Origin: JAPOXR01 sp964291445
GTDB lineage: Bacteria > Pseudomonadota > Alphaproteobacteria > Rhodobacterales > Rhodobacteraceae
Assembly: GCA_964291445.2 (NCBI GenBank)
Contig: OZ219863.1
Span: forward strand, 434,001-498,000
Length of the DNA: 64,000 nt
Direction: 5' to 3'
The translations under genes and the position numbers were made by a program. Positions 7,975 through 16,533 of the stretch are shown here, piece by piece. Position 1 is the stretch's first letter. The number at the start of each line of letters is the position of its first letter. The notes below the pieces were generated by a model. That model saw only the letters and a list, made by a program, of their open reading frames with translations. It was not told the DNA's origin and made no database searches.

Positions 7975-9285
7975 ATGACAATTCGCATTCTATGTTTCCT
8001 GGTGGCGGCAATTGCCGCGCCAACCACGGGTAGCGCACAGGAGGTCGCAGCTGACGCCAATCCGTACATCTTCACGACCCTTCTATTCCTGGTCGGCGGC
8101 GTTCTCGTCTTCTGGATGGCGGCGGGATTCGCAATGCTCGAGGCAGGATTTGTTCGCTCCAAGAACGTCACCATGCAGCTGACCAAGAATGTCTCGCTGT
8201 TCGCGATCGCGGCCATCATGTACTGGCTGGTCGGATTCAACCTCATGTATCCGGGCGACGCGTGGGTGGTTCCCGGCTGGATTGGCATCCTGATTTCACC
8301 GGCGGTGCTTGAACCGGTGGGGCTGGAGCCGGCGGCCGCGGCACTCGATTACGCATCGGTCGGATCCGATTTCTTCTTCCAGCTGATGTTCTGTGCCACC
8401 ACCGCCTCGATCGTTTCGGGCACATTGGCAGAGCGCATCAAACTCTGGCCCTTCCTGATTTTCGTTGTCGTGCTGACCGGCCTGATCTACCCGATCGAGG
8501 CGTCATGGCAATGGGGCGGCGGCTGGCTTAAGCAGGCCGGTTTCAGCGACTTTGCCGGCTCGACACTGGTTCATGCCGCCGGAGGATTTGCCGCATTGGC
8601 TGGCGCCATTGTCCTTGGTCCGCGCCTGGGCAAGTACAAGAATGGCAGGATAAATCCGATGCCGGGATCGAACCTTGCCCTCGCCACGCTCGGCATGCTC
8701 ATTCTCTGGCTTGGCTGGTTCGGCTTCAATGGCGGTTCGCAACTGGCCGCCGGAACAGTGGGCGACATCGCTGATGTCAGCCGTATCTTCGCCAATACGA
8801 ACATGGCGGCGGCGGCTGGCGCGGTCGCGGCGCTGGTCCTGTCACAGATCAGGTACAAGAAAGTCGATTTGACCATGGTACTGAATGGCGCATTGGCGGG
8901 CCTGGTCTCGATTACGGCCGAACCCCTGGCCCCGACCCTCTTCGGCGCCCTGTGGATCGGCGGCGTCGGCGGCGTTATCGTCGTGCTGACCGTGCCGCTG
9001 CTTGACCGGATGCAGATCGATGACGTGGTCGGCGCAATTCCCGTGCATTTGGTCGCCGGCGTATGGGGCACCTTCATCGTCCCGGTCTACAACAGTGATG
9101 CCAGTTTCAGCACCCAGATTCTGGGAATATTGGCCATCGGAGCATTTACATTCACGTTGTCGCTTCTTGCCTGGATCATCCTGAAGCACACCATGGGCAT
9201 CCGGGTGGACCAGGAAGCCGAGATCAACGGTCTCGACATGTCCGAACTGGGATTGGAGGCCTATCCCGAATTCGCGAAGGGTTGA
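7975..9285 (+). CDS. amt: Ammonium transporter (Amt/MEP family)
   Basis: A 436-residue inner-membrane ammonium channel with about eleven hydrophobic helices after a cleavable signal (ending near GSAQ). Family signatures are clear: GFAMLEAGFVRSKN near the N-terminus, the DFAGSTLVHAAGG block carrying the conserved Asp and pore His, GWFGFNGGSQ, and DDVVGAIPVHLVAGVWG with the second pore His. The C-terminal tail is short and acidic. An in-frame ATG at 7930 exists, but the one at 7975 has an AGGGACAGG Shine-Dalgarno-like stretch and yields a proper signal peptide. No glnK or glnB gene is adjacent, unlike the usual glnK-amt pair, so control is likely through the promoter region described upstream. 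Confidence 0.93.
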   Translation: MTIRILCFLVAAIAAPTTGSAQEVAADANPYIFTTLLFLVGGVLVFWMAAGFAMLEAGFVRSKNVTMQLTKNVSLFAIAAIMYWLVGFNLMYPGDAWVVPGWIGILISPAVLEPVGLEPAAAALDYASVGSDFFFQLMFCATTASIVSGTLAERIKLWPFLIFVVVLTGLIYPIEASWQWGGGWLKQAGFSDFAGSTLVHAAGGFAALAGAIVLGPRLGKYKNGRINPMPGSNLALATLGMLILWLGWFGFNGGSQLAAGTVGDIADVSRIFANTNMAAAAGAVAALVLSQIRYKKVDLTMVLNGALAGLVSITAEPLAPTLFGALWIGGVGGVIVVLTVPLLDRMQIDDVVGAIPVHLVAGVWGTFIVPVYNSDASFSTQILGILAIGAFTFTLSLLAWIILKHTMGIRVDQEAEINGLDMSELGLEAYPEFAKG

Positions 9286-9891
9286 TCCGGCACTACCGGG
9301 TCGGGATACGGTCAACAGATAACGGCTGGTGGGGCGCGTCTGCAACACGCTGCTCCGCCGCCCTGCAGACCCATCCTGCCGGGTGGCGCCGACATGGCGT
9401 CACCCAATACGGAAGCCGGACAACGCGCCAGAGGCGAGACCCTGGAACCGGCAGAGCCGCGACCTGTATCAACACCTCGCCGGCCAACTGAACGATGAGG
9501 AGTGTCGCGATGGGGTGGATCATGTCCGGACGCAAACACGGAATGCTGGCGGAAGAAACACATGATTGACCTGAAAAGGGGCCGGAGATTTCCGGTTCGA
9601 CGGGCCGTGGAGACCGGTGACGGTTCGGCAATCTCGGGCGTTTGACGGCGAAGTTTGCCCGTGGTCCGGCATGGACCATCGAGGACGCCGGTCATGGCAG
9701 GAAGGACGCACCCCCGCCCTGGCGGTCATATTCGAGATCGGACTGCAGATTCTTCCCGGATGATCCTGCCGAAATTCGCAAAAATGTGCTTGCAATTCGG
9801 TCGGATGATTTCGAGAAGTCGTGACAGCATGCAGGTCGGATTGTTGCCTTGCCTGCAGACCACGAATGTCACGATCCAACAGGAGAAACCC
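9286..9891. other. Intergenic, no gene seen
   Basis: About 600 bases between amt and the TRAP operon. Several short open frames exist but none has a Shine-Dalgarno sequence, a recognisable motif or a plausible start. Presumably it contains the TRAP operon promoter; I cannot pinpoint it. Confidence 0.5.
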
Positions 9892-10923
9892 ATGACACCG
9901 AATTACATGAAACTTGCAATTGCCGGCGGCCTGTCGCTGGTCATGGCCGGCGAAGCGGCAGCAACCGAGTGGAACGTGTCCCTGTGGGGCACTCGCCGTG
10001 CGTTTACCGAGCATGTCGAAAAGCTGGCCGAGCTTGTCAGCGAGAAGACCGGCGGTGAGTTCACGCTCAACCTGTCCTATGGTGGCCTGTCCAAGAACCG
10101 CGAAAATTTGGACGGCATTTCGATCGGCGCCTTCGAGATGGCCCAGTTCTGTGCCGGCTACCATTACGACAAGAACCCTTCGATCACCGTCCTTGAGTTG
10201 CCATTCCTCGGCGTATCCTCCCTCGAGCAGGAAGTGGAAGTATCCTCCCTCGAGCAGGAAGTCTCGCGGGCGGTCTACCAGCATCCCGCTGCCATTGACG
10301 ATCTGGCAAGATGGAATGCCACGCTGCTGATGCCCTCGCCGCTGCCGCAATACAATATCGCCGGTGTTGGCGATGGGCCGAGAACGCTGGCGGAGTTTGA
10401 AGGGTTGGCTGTCCGGGCAACCGGGGGAATCGGCAAGGCAATGAAGGCGATCGGCGCGGTACCGACATCCATGTCGGCAACCGAGGTCCGCCAGGCACTC
10501 GACAGCGGCGTGGTGACGGCGGTCGCGTTCGCTCCCCACGCCCACATGTCGTTCGGAACGGTTGAAAGCGCCACATGGTGGACCACCAATCTCAACCCCG
10601 GAACGGTCAATTGTCCCGTCGTCGTCAACACCGACGCCCTGGACTTGTTGAGCGATGCCGAACGCGAGGCCCTTCTTGGCTCCGTCGACGAGGCACTGGC
10701 CCACTACATTTCCAACTACAACAACAAGACGATGGCAAAATGGGGCCCGACGCTCGACGAAAAGGGCATCGAGAGGATAACCTATACCGATGACGAAATC
10801 GCCGCCTTCCGCGATGCGGTTGCCGCCCCGGCTGCAGGGGCCTGGATCGAGGAGAATACGGCTCGCGGGCTGCCGGCGCAGGAGCTTCATGATCTCGTGA
10901 CCGGCATCATCGCCGGAAACTGA
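9892..10923 (+). CDS. dctP: TRAP transporter substrate-binding protein, DctP family
   Basis: A 343-residue periplasmic binding protein for a tripartite ATP-independent (TRAP) importer, probably of a carboxylate or related organic anion. It has a signal peptide (MTPNYMKLAIAGG to GEAAA). DctP features follow: ENLDGISIGAFEMAQFCAGYH, VLELPFLGV, AIDDLARWNA, VRATGGIGKAMKAIGA and AFAPHAHMSFGTVESATWW. The start at 9892 has AGGAGAAACCC just upstream; an open frame continues further 5' without coding character. A perfect 24-nt (27-nt unit) tandem repeat at 10213-10266 adds nine residues (VSSLEQEVE/VSSLEQEVS) before the helix that normally follows LPFL. The DctQ and DctM genes follow. Confidence 0.9.
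   Translation: MTPNYMKLAIAGGLSLVMAGEAAATEWNVSLWGTRRAFTEHVEKLAELVSEKTGGEFTLNLSYGGLSKNRENLDGISIGAFEMAQFCAGYHYDKNPSITVLELPFLGVSSLEQEVEVSSLEQEVSRAVYQHPAAIDDLARWNATLLMPSPLPQYNIAGVGDGPRTLAEFEGLAVRATGGIGKAMKAIGAVPTSMSATEVRQALDSGVVTAVAFAPHAHMSFGTVESATWWTTNLNPGTVNCPVVVNTDALDLLSDAEREALLGSVDEALAHYISNYNNKTMAKWGPTLDEKGIERITYTDDEIAAFRDAVAAPAAGAWIEENTARGLPAQELHDLVTGIIAGN
10213..10266 (+). repeat. 27-nt tandem duplication inside dctP
   Basis: Two adjacent 27-nt units (10213-10239 and 10240-10266) share their first 24 bases exactly and add VSSLEQEV twice in frame. The perfect identity points to a very recent duplication or an assembly artefact. Confidence 0.85.
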
Positions 10924-10939
10924 TCTGGCCAAGGATTGG

Positions 10940-10965
10940 TCCGCCGGCCAGGGCTGGCCGGCGGA
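10940..10965. terminator. Hairpin between dctP and dctQ
   Basis: A perfect 12-bp stem (TCCGCCGGCCAG and its complement) with a 2-nt spacer, 16 nt after the dctP stop and without a T-tract. It likely tunes the ratio of binding protein to permease. Confidence 0.55.
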
Positions 10966-10986
10966 GCCTTGCCGGGACACAGATAG

Positions 10987-11637
10987 ATGGCGGGCTCATC
11001 ATCGGTTCTGGCGGACGACACCCTGCTCAGCAGGGTTGACCGCCGCCTGTTCCAGGCTGAATCCTTCCTGGCCCTCATCGGCGGGTTGGCGGTGTTTTCG
11101 TTGATGCTGCTTGCCGTCGCCAGTGTCGGCGGGCGCAATTTCTTCAACCACCCGATTCCGGGATATGTCGACTGGATCGAGCAGGCGATGCCGCTCATCG
11201 CCTTCATCGGCATTTCATATTGCCAGCGGCTTGGCGGCCACATCCGGATGGACATCCTGGTGGGGATGTTGCGCGGCCGCCCCCTCTGGATCGCCGAATT
11301 TGTCGGCGCCCTGTTGCTCCTGCTTCTCATGTTGATGATGATCTGGGGGAGTTGGGCCCATTTCGACCGGTCGTTCGACTGGTCTGCGCCATACTGGAGC
11401 CGTGACTCCAGCCTCGATATCCGACTGCCGCTGTGGCCGGCCAAGCTTCTCGTTCCGGTTGCATTCTCCGTGCTGGCCCTGCGCATGGCGATCCAGGTCT
11501 GGGCCTATGGCAGGGCGATTCTCTCGGGGACGACCCGGCCCGTGGCCATTCCGCTCATCGAGGATGCCTCGACGGTCGCCGCCCATGAGGCCAGCGCCGT
11601 CTCTGGGCTCGAGAGCGACAACCGGCGCATCGGCTGA
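10987..11637 (+). CDS. dctQ: TRAP transporter small permease, DctQ family
   Basis: A 216-residue small membrane subunit. Four hydrophobic helices are visible: LALIGGLAVFSLMLLAVASV, AMPLIAFIGISYCQRLGGHIRMD, FVGALLLLLLMLMMIWG and AKLLVPVAFSVLALRMAIQ. The stretch between helices two and three (GGHIRMDILVGMLRGR) is the usual DctQ signature region. It is somewhat longer than typical DctQ proteins (about 160-190) because of a hydrophilic C-terminal tail after residue 180. It sits between dctP and dctM, with 8 bases to dctM. Confidence 0.9.
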   Translation: MAGSSSVLADDTLLSRVDRRLFQAESFLALIGGLAVFSLMLLAVASVGGRNFFNHPIPGYVDWIEQAMPLIAFIGISYCQRLGGHIRMDILVGMLRGRPLWIAEFVGALLLLLLMLMMIWGSWAHFDRSFDWSAPYWSRDSSLDIRLPLWPAKLLVPVAFSVLALRMAIQVWAYGRAILSGTTRPVAIPLIEDASTVAAHEASAVSGLESDNRRIG

Positions 11638-11645
11638 CTGCACCG

Positions 11646-13055
11646 ATGACATCCACCGACATCGGCCTCGTTGTCACCGGATTCCTGCTGGTGCTGGTGG
11701 TCCTTGGCGTGCGGGTGGCCTTCGCCGCAGCGATTGCCGGCATGATTGGCCTGATCTGGATTTTCTGGGACAAGCGGGCCTATGATCCCGAACAGTTTTT
11801 CTGGGCGCTCACGGTCGCCGTGAAGACGGCAGGCCAGGTTCCCCATTCCAAGATTTCCTCCCAAGTCCTGTCGCTCATTCCGACCTTCATCCTGATCGGC
11901 TACCTCGCCTATTACGCCGGGCTGACCAAGGCCCTGTTCGAGGCTGCCAAGAGATGGGTCGGATGGGTTCCCGGCGGCCTCGCCGTATCGACCGTGTTCG
12001 CCACTGCCGGGTTTGCCGCGGTCTCGGGTGCGTCGGTGGCGACATCGGCGGTTTTTGCCCGCATCGCCATACCCGAAATGACCGCCATCGGGTATGACAA
12101 GCGCTTTGCCGCCGGGGTGGTTGCCGCCGCCGGGACGCTGGCGTCGCTGATCCCGCCTTCGGCCATCCTCGTGATCTATGCCATCATCGTGGAGCAGGAT
12201 GTGGGCGCGCTGTTGCTGGCCGGCTTCCTGCCCGGGGCATTTTCGGCACTCGTCTATGGCATCCTCATCATCGGCATGGCCGTGGTCGTCAGGAATTTCG
12301 GACCTCCGGTCGGCGGGTTTTCCTGGGCCGAGAGGTTCAGGTCGCTGCCGCCGGTCTTCCCGATCTTCTTCGTGGTCGCGGTCATCATCCTGTTCATCTA
12401 CAATCCGTTCGGCGGCGATGCCTGGGGCACGCCGACGGAAGGCGGAGCGCTCGGCGCCTTCGTGGTGTTCGTGATGGCCGTCTGGCGCGGCATGCGGTGG
12501 CCGCAACTCAAGAGCGCCCTCATGGAGACCGCCAAGCTCACGGTGATGATCTTCACCATTATCTGGGGCGTGCTGGTCTTCGTGCGGTTTCTCGGATTTG
12601 CCGACCTTCCCGGCGTCTTTTCGGATTGGATCACGTCGCTTGAGCAGAGCCCCTTCCTGACCTTGATCCTGATCCTGCTGGCCTACGCCATTCTCGGCAT
12701 GTTCATGGATGCGATCGGCATGCTCATCCTGACGCTGCCGGTGGTGTTTCCGGCAATCATCGCCCTCAATGGCGGCGAGGCCGTCACCGCCGCCGAGAGC
12801 GCCTTCGGCATGAATGCCGTCGGATGCGGCATCTGGTTCGGCATCATCGTGGTGAAAATGGCCGAACTCTGCCTGATCACGCCGCCGATCGGCCTCAACT
12901 GTTTCGTGGTGGCCGGGGTACGACCGGAACTGTCGGTGCAGGACGTCTTCAAGGGAGTCGCACCCTTCTTCATCGCCGACGCCCTGACCATCGCCGGCCT
13001 TGTCCTCTTTCCCGGAATCGTCCTCTTCCTGCCCGGCCTGCTGCTCGGCGGCTGA
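11646..13055 (+). CDS. dctM: TRAP transporter large permease, DctM family
   Basis: A 469-residue large membrane subunit that carries out sodium-coupled transport with DctQ and DctP. About twelve or thirteen helices are visible. Motifs typical of DctM include the AAVSGASVATSAVFARIAIPEM segment (near 120-145), GVVAAAGTLASLIPPSAILVIYAI, and the late GMFMDAIGMLILTLPVVFP and GIWFGIIVVKMAELCLITPPIGLNCFV blocks. It is the last gene of the operon. Confidence 0.93.
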   Translation: MTSTDIGLVVTGFLLVLVVLGVRVAFAAAIAGMIGLIWIFWDKRAYDPEQFFWALTVAVKTAGQVPHSKISSQVLSLIPTFILIGYLAYYAGLTKALFEAAKRWVGWVPGGLAVSTVFATAGFAAVSGASVATSAVFARIAIPEMTAIGYDKRFAAGVVAAAGTLASLIPPSAILVIYAIIVEQDVGALLLAGFLPGAFSALVYGILIIGMAVVVRNFGPPVGGFSWAERFRSLPPVFPIFFVVAVIILFIYNPFGGDAWGTPTEGGALGAFVVFVMAVWRGMRWPQLKSALMETAKLTVMIFTIIWGVLVFVRFLGFADLPGVFSDWITSLEQSPFLTLILILLAYAILGMFMDAIGMLILTLPVVFPAIIALNGGEAVTAAESAFGMNAVGCGIWFGIIVVKMAELCLITPPIGLNCFVVAGVRPELSVQDVFKGVAPFFIADALTIAGLVLFPGIVLFLPGLLLGG

Positions 13056-13619
13056 TCGGAAATCGCAGCCAGGGGGCTGGGGCGGCCACCCTCCGGAATG
13101 TGCGCACACACACGAATCGGACGCCGCCCGAATGCGCGTCGGCATTCGCTCCTCCTCAATCAACGCGACTTTTCAGGAAAAACTGTCCAATAGCGCCGTT
13201 CTCTCCGTCAATTGCAGTCCACCTCCGGACCCGATGCCTCGGCCCCCTCGCTGCAAGAACGGGGCAGAATTGTCAGGCGTCCGACATGCCTCCGGCATCC
13301 GGGCCGGATTCATGGCCCGAAGGGTAACCCGAGATGCGCCGCGATCGTCACCCCGACCCCCTCAGCTGTAGTCTCGACTTCCCGGTCGCGGGCATGGGCA
13401 TAACGAAGCGTCATGGATGATGGGCAGCGGGACAACCTGGCTGCTATAGCTGTGGATAGTGACCCAGGGCCTGCCCCAATTCGACAGCTCGTGTCGGTAA
13501 TGCCTGCCCGGTTCGACACGACGGGAAGTAAACATGGCGAGTCACCCCGGGGCCACGCGCTTTGGCCCGGCCGCTAAAAGATTCAGACTCGCTCTTGGGG
13601 TCAGGCATGGACGTCCGGG
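13056..13619. other. Decayed intergenic stretch
   Basis: About 560 bases after the TRAP operon. It contains one recognisable fragment, an integrase-like C-terminus on the minus strand (13310-13415, listed separately). The rest shows no supported gene. Confidence 0.5.
13310..13415 (-). pseudogene. Possible tyrosine-recombinase C-terminal remnant
   Basis: On the minus strand a short frame reads SSMTLRYAHARDREVETT and ends GLPFGP before a stop. The pattern RYAH followed by a helix resembles the end of phage-type integrases, where the Tyr of a RYAHL-like motif is the nucleophile. Upstream of it the frame loses similarity, so if the reading is right only about 35 residues survive. No arm-binding or catalytic Arg/His boxes are present. 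The likeness is to a short motif only. Confidence 0.3.
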
Positions 13620-13784
13620 TCATTGAGCTTCCTTTTGTCTCGTTTTCCCGGTGAAACCTTCGAACAAGCCTTCGAGTCGCGCCATGCGTTCGCGAAGATC
13701 GACCATGTCCCTGTGCAAGCTCCACAGAAAGACAAGGATCGCGACGATCCCTCCCAAGGTGATCCAGTCAGATGTGACGCTCAA
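13620..13784 (-). CDS. Small single-pass membrane protein, 54 residues
   Basis: A short gene starting at TTG (13784) with AGAGG eight bases upstream. The product has one hydrophobic helix (residues 7-22, WITLGGIVAILVFLWS) followed by an amphipathic, charged segment RDMVDLRERMARLEGLFEGF (25-44). This layout, a membrane anchor followed by an RERMARLEG-type coiled segment, recurs in small alphaproteobacterial proteins of unknown function. The short spacing, good codon use and coherent architecture argue for a real gene; the TTG start and lack of neighbours in the same direction leave doubt. Confidence 0.5.
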   Translation of the reverse strand: MSVTSDWITLGGIVAILVFLWSLHRDMVDLRERMARLEGLFEGFTGKTRQKEAQ

Positions 13785-14128
13785 ACCGTTTTCCTCTCTT
13801 CATGCTCTGAATTTAGGATTTTCGGCCTGATCTTGCAAGCCCCGGAGCAAATGCCCGTGCCCGTTTTGGCAGGACTCGACGACTGATCCATGACCATCTC
13901 TGCGGCCTTGCCCGTGTTTCGTTCTCAGACGAATTGATGCGCCCGGCTCCGCAATTTTCTTGACCTGCTACCTGACTCGTCGATGCAAAGGGTTCCGTTT
14001 GGACCGCCAGATCGGATCTGACCCTGCCCTTCGCTTGCCAAGCCGCGAATACGGTGATGGCGAATTGAACCATCACCGGCCATGGGCCCCCTGCCCGTTC
14101 CCGATATCCTCCCTGGCTCCCGCAGGAT
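13785..14128. other. Intergenic, no gene seen
   Basis: About 340 bases between the small membrane protein gene and the convergent side of the Gfo/Idh operon. No frame here carries a recognisable motif. Confidence 0.5.
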
Positions 14129-15130
14129 TCAGCTCCGCCGAGACGTCAGCCGGACCGGCTGCGCAAGTCGCACCGACTCCCTGGCCGCATCGGAAATTTG
14201 CTGCGACGCCAGGCCGTCTTCCAGGGATGGCAGACCGGAAGCGTCGCCGGACCGGACCGCGTTGAGGAACGCATGCAATTCCCGGACATAGGTCGGAGCG
14301 AACCGCTCCTGCCATGTCGGCATGAGCCCATCCCGCGACTGGCCCTCACCCCTGCTTGTCAGGACACGGCCCACGGGCTCCTGGATCGTCTGCAGCATGC
14401 CCAACGATCCGTTCACCTCGATCCGCTCGTCCTGCCCATAGGCCGCCCGCCAGCTGAAATCGAACTGGCACAATGCGCCGCTGGGCATTCGCATGGTGAT
14501 CATGGCGGTGTCGACCTCGCCGATATCGGCGAATGACGGGTTCACGAGTGCCGATCCCATGGCAAAGAGCTCGACCGGATGCTCGCCGGTGATCCACCGC
14601 GCCAGATCGAAGAAATGTGCCCCTTTCTCGCCAAACAGCCCGCCGGATGTGCGGGCAAAATCCACGCTGGGCGGCGAGGCGGTGCGGGAAGTCACCAGCA
14701 CCGCCTCCACGCGGCCGATCTTGCCCGCCGCAACGGCCGTCCTGATGCCGGCATAATCAGCGTCGAACCGGCGATTGAAGGCGGTGGCGGCAACCAAGCC
14801 GGCCTGGCGGGCCGAGACGACGATCCGACGGGCGGTTTCCTGGTCGGATGCCAGCGGTTTTTCGCACAGGAACGGGACGCCTGCGGCGATGCAGGCCGTC
14901 GCCACCTCGCCATGCGAGGCGGTCGAGGAGGCGATGATCACGCAATCCGGATTGCAGGCCAGGGCCTCCTCGACAGAATGGACGGACGACACGCCGTATT
15001 GGCCGGCAAGGGACCCGGCGGCATCGGCATCCCGGTCGCAGATGACGGCAAGCCCGGCATCCGGATGGGCGGCAATGTTGCGGGCGTGAATTCGGCCGAT
15101 CACCCCGGCGCCGATTATCGCGACATGCAT
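14129..15130 (-). CDS. Gfo/Idh/MocA family NAD(P)-dependent oxidoreductase
   Basis: A 333-residue dehydrogenase of the glucose-fructose oxidoreductase / inositol dehydrogenase family, acting in the cytoplasm on a sugar or polyol. The Rossmann fingerprint MHVAIIGAGVIGRIHA opens the protein, CEKPLASD (about 90-97) holds the conserved Lys, and FFDLARWITGEHP contains the family's conserved His/Asp region. The open frame could start at 15190, overlapping the previous stop (TGATG). However, the ATG at 15130 has GGAGGA six bases upstream and begins exactly at the Rossmann strand, so it is chosen. Last gene of the minus-strand operon 20207-14129. Confidence 0.9.
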   Translation of the reverse strand: MHVAIIGAGVIGRIHARNIAAHPDAGLAVICDRDADAAGSLAGQYGVSSVHSVEEALACNPDCVIIASSTASHGEVATACIAAGVPFLCEKPLASDQETARRIVVSARQAGLVAATAFNRRFDADYAGIRTAVAAGKIGRVEAVLVTSRTASPPSVDFARTSGGLFGEKGAHFFDLARWITGEHPVELFAMGSALVNPSFADIGEVDTAMITMRMPSGALCQFDFSWRAAYGQDERIEVNGSLGMLQTIQEPVGRVLTSRGEGQSRDGLMPTWQERFAPTYVRELHAFLNAVRSGDASGLPSLEDGLASQQISDAARESVRLAQPVRLTSRRS

Positions 15131-15189
15131 GGCTCGTCCTCCATTGGCCCGCCGAACCCCGGGCGAGTCGGTCACGGGCGCCCGCCCCA

Positions 15190-16515
15190 TCAGGCAGCCT
15201 CCAGTTCGGACAAACGGTCCTGCATCGGAACCGAACCTGGTCGCAGGTCGAGATATTCGTGAAGCAGGCGGCGTGACAGCGCAGTATCGCCGGCCGCGAT
15301 GGCGCAGTCGATGAGGAATATATCAAGCACGTCTCGCTGCGCCTTGCTGCCGCCCATATGCGGAAATGCGAAGCGCGCCGCCAGCAGCCGGTCGGCCGCC
15401 CCGGCAACATCACCGGCCAGTCTTGCGTCCAGCGCCCCGGCCAGTGGCACGGCAATGCGGCCGGATGCCTCGGCGTCGAAGGTTCGCTCGTCGGCAGCAT
15501 ATCCTGCAATCGATGTGGAAAGACGTCGCAGCCCCTCGCCATCCTCGACCATTGCCAGCGCGAACAGCGTATGGATGTCCTTGAAGGTCAGGACACGACC
15601 GTCAATCATGTTCCGGCCAGCCTCGGCAAGGCCCTCCCACCGATCCCCGCAATCCACGCCCGCCGCCTCCAGCCGCACCAGGAAGGACACACAGTCGGAC
15701 ATTGACAGGTAATCCGGCATGTCATCCGGCGCGAGCCGCCTGTCGTAATATTCGAGCGCGTGGTCGTAATGGCCAGCCTCGTAGATGAACAGCGCCTCGT
15801 GCCATTCCAGGTGGTGCCGCATCGGGCCGCGCCCGTCCCAGAAGCTGGTCGGGCGCTCCATCCAGTCCAGCCCGTCGCCCAGCCTCCCCTGCGCCTCCAT
15901 CACATGCGCCACGGAGTGCACCGACCAGAGATCGTCAGGCTCCAGTTCGGCGCCGCGCCGGCCCAGGGCCTCGGCCCGCCCATATTCGCCGGCCTCCTCC
16001 AGGCCCATGCACGCCATGCCGTAGACGAACCCGACCCCGGGAATCCCGTCATCCCAGGCGGCCAGCGAGCGGCCTGCCAGTATCCGCAGGTAATCGGGGC
16101 GCCCCAGCATCATCGCGGTGAAGTGCTGCACCCGAATTGCCAACAGGTCATGCGGGGTGATGGTCAGGATTGCGTCCCAGCCCCTCTGCGCACCCATCGC
16201 ATCGGCATCCAGCCACGCCTTCAGCGCCCCCACATGCAGCCGTTCGGCAGGCGTTGCCGCCCGGCTGAGCGCCTCGGCTCGGGCATGGGCTTCGGCGGCC
16301 GCGGGCAAATCGGCAGCGGCGCGCGAAAAGAGCAGCAGATAGCCCCGCAGCACCCAGCCGGCGAGCAATTCGGGGTCGTCCTGCAAGAGCCCGTCGAGCT
16401 GATCCATGGTGTCGGCGCGAAAGGTGAAATAGCCATGCATGGCGGCGAAGAGCCTGGGCGCCGAAGCCGCCTGGCCCATGGTCCACTCCACACCGCGGGA
16501 ATCCCGGACACGCAT
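15190..16515 (-). CDS. TTC38-like tetratricopeptide repeat protein
   Basis: A 441-residue, all-helical protein matching the tetratricopeptide repeat protein 38 (TTC38) group. The diagnostic segment is ELEPDDLWSVHSVAHVMEAQGRLGDGLDWM (about 185-215), where SVHSVAHVMEMQG-like sequence is the family signature, followed by a WHEALFIYEAG block. It has no signal peptide or membrane helix. The biochemical role of this family is not established. It sits within an operon of sugar-oxidising enzymes between a Zn alcohol dehydrogenase and a Gfo/Idh dehydrogenase, with close spacing (18 bases to the former). A scaffold or substrate-channel role is speculation. Confidence 0.82.
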   Translation of the reverse strand: MRVRDSRGVEWTMGQAASAPRLFAAMHGYFTFRADTMDQLDGLLQDDPELLAGWVLRGYLLLFSRAAADLPAAAEAHARAEALSRAATPAERLHVGALKAWLDADAMGAQRGWDAILTITPHDLLAIRVQHFTAMMLGRPDYLRILAGRSLAAWDDGIPGVGFVYGMACMGLEEAGEYGRAEALGRRGAELEPDDLWSVHSVAHVMEAQGRLGDGLDWMERPTSFWDGRGPMRHHLEWHEALFIYEAGHYDHALEYYDRRLAPDDMPDYLSMSDCVSFLVRLEAAGVDCGDRWEGLAEAGRNMIDGRVLTFKDIHTLFALAMVEDGEGLRRLSTSIAGYAADERTFDAEASGRIAVPLAGALDARLAGDVAGAADRLLAARFAFPHMGGSKAQRDVLDIFLIDCAIAAGDTALSRRLLHEYLDLRPGSVPMQDRLSELEAA

Positions 16516-16533
16516 TCCTGAGTCCCGCAGTTG

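Noticed and set aside
11505..13163. Minus-strand frame of 552 codons across the DctM gene
   Set aside because: Low-complexity Asp/Glu/His/Gly-rich translation antisense to a clear DctM membrane protein; no start signal.
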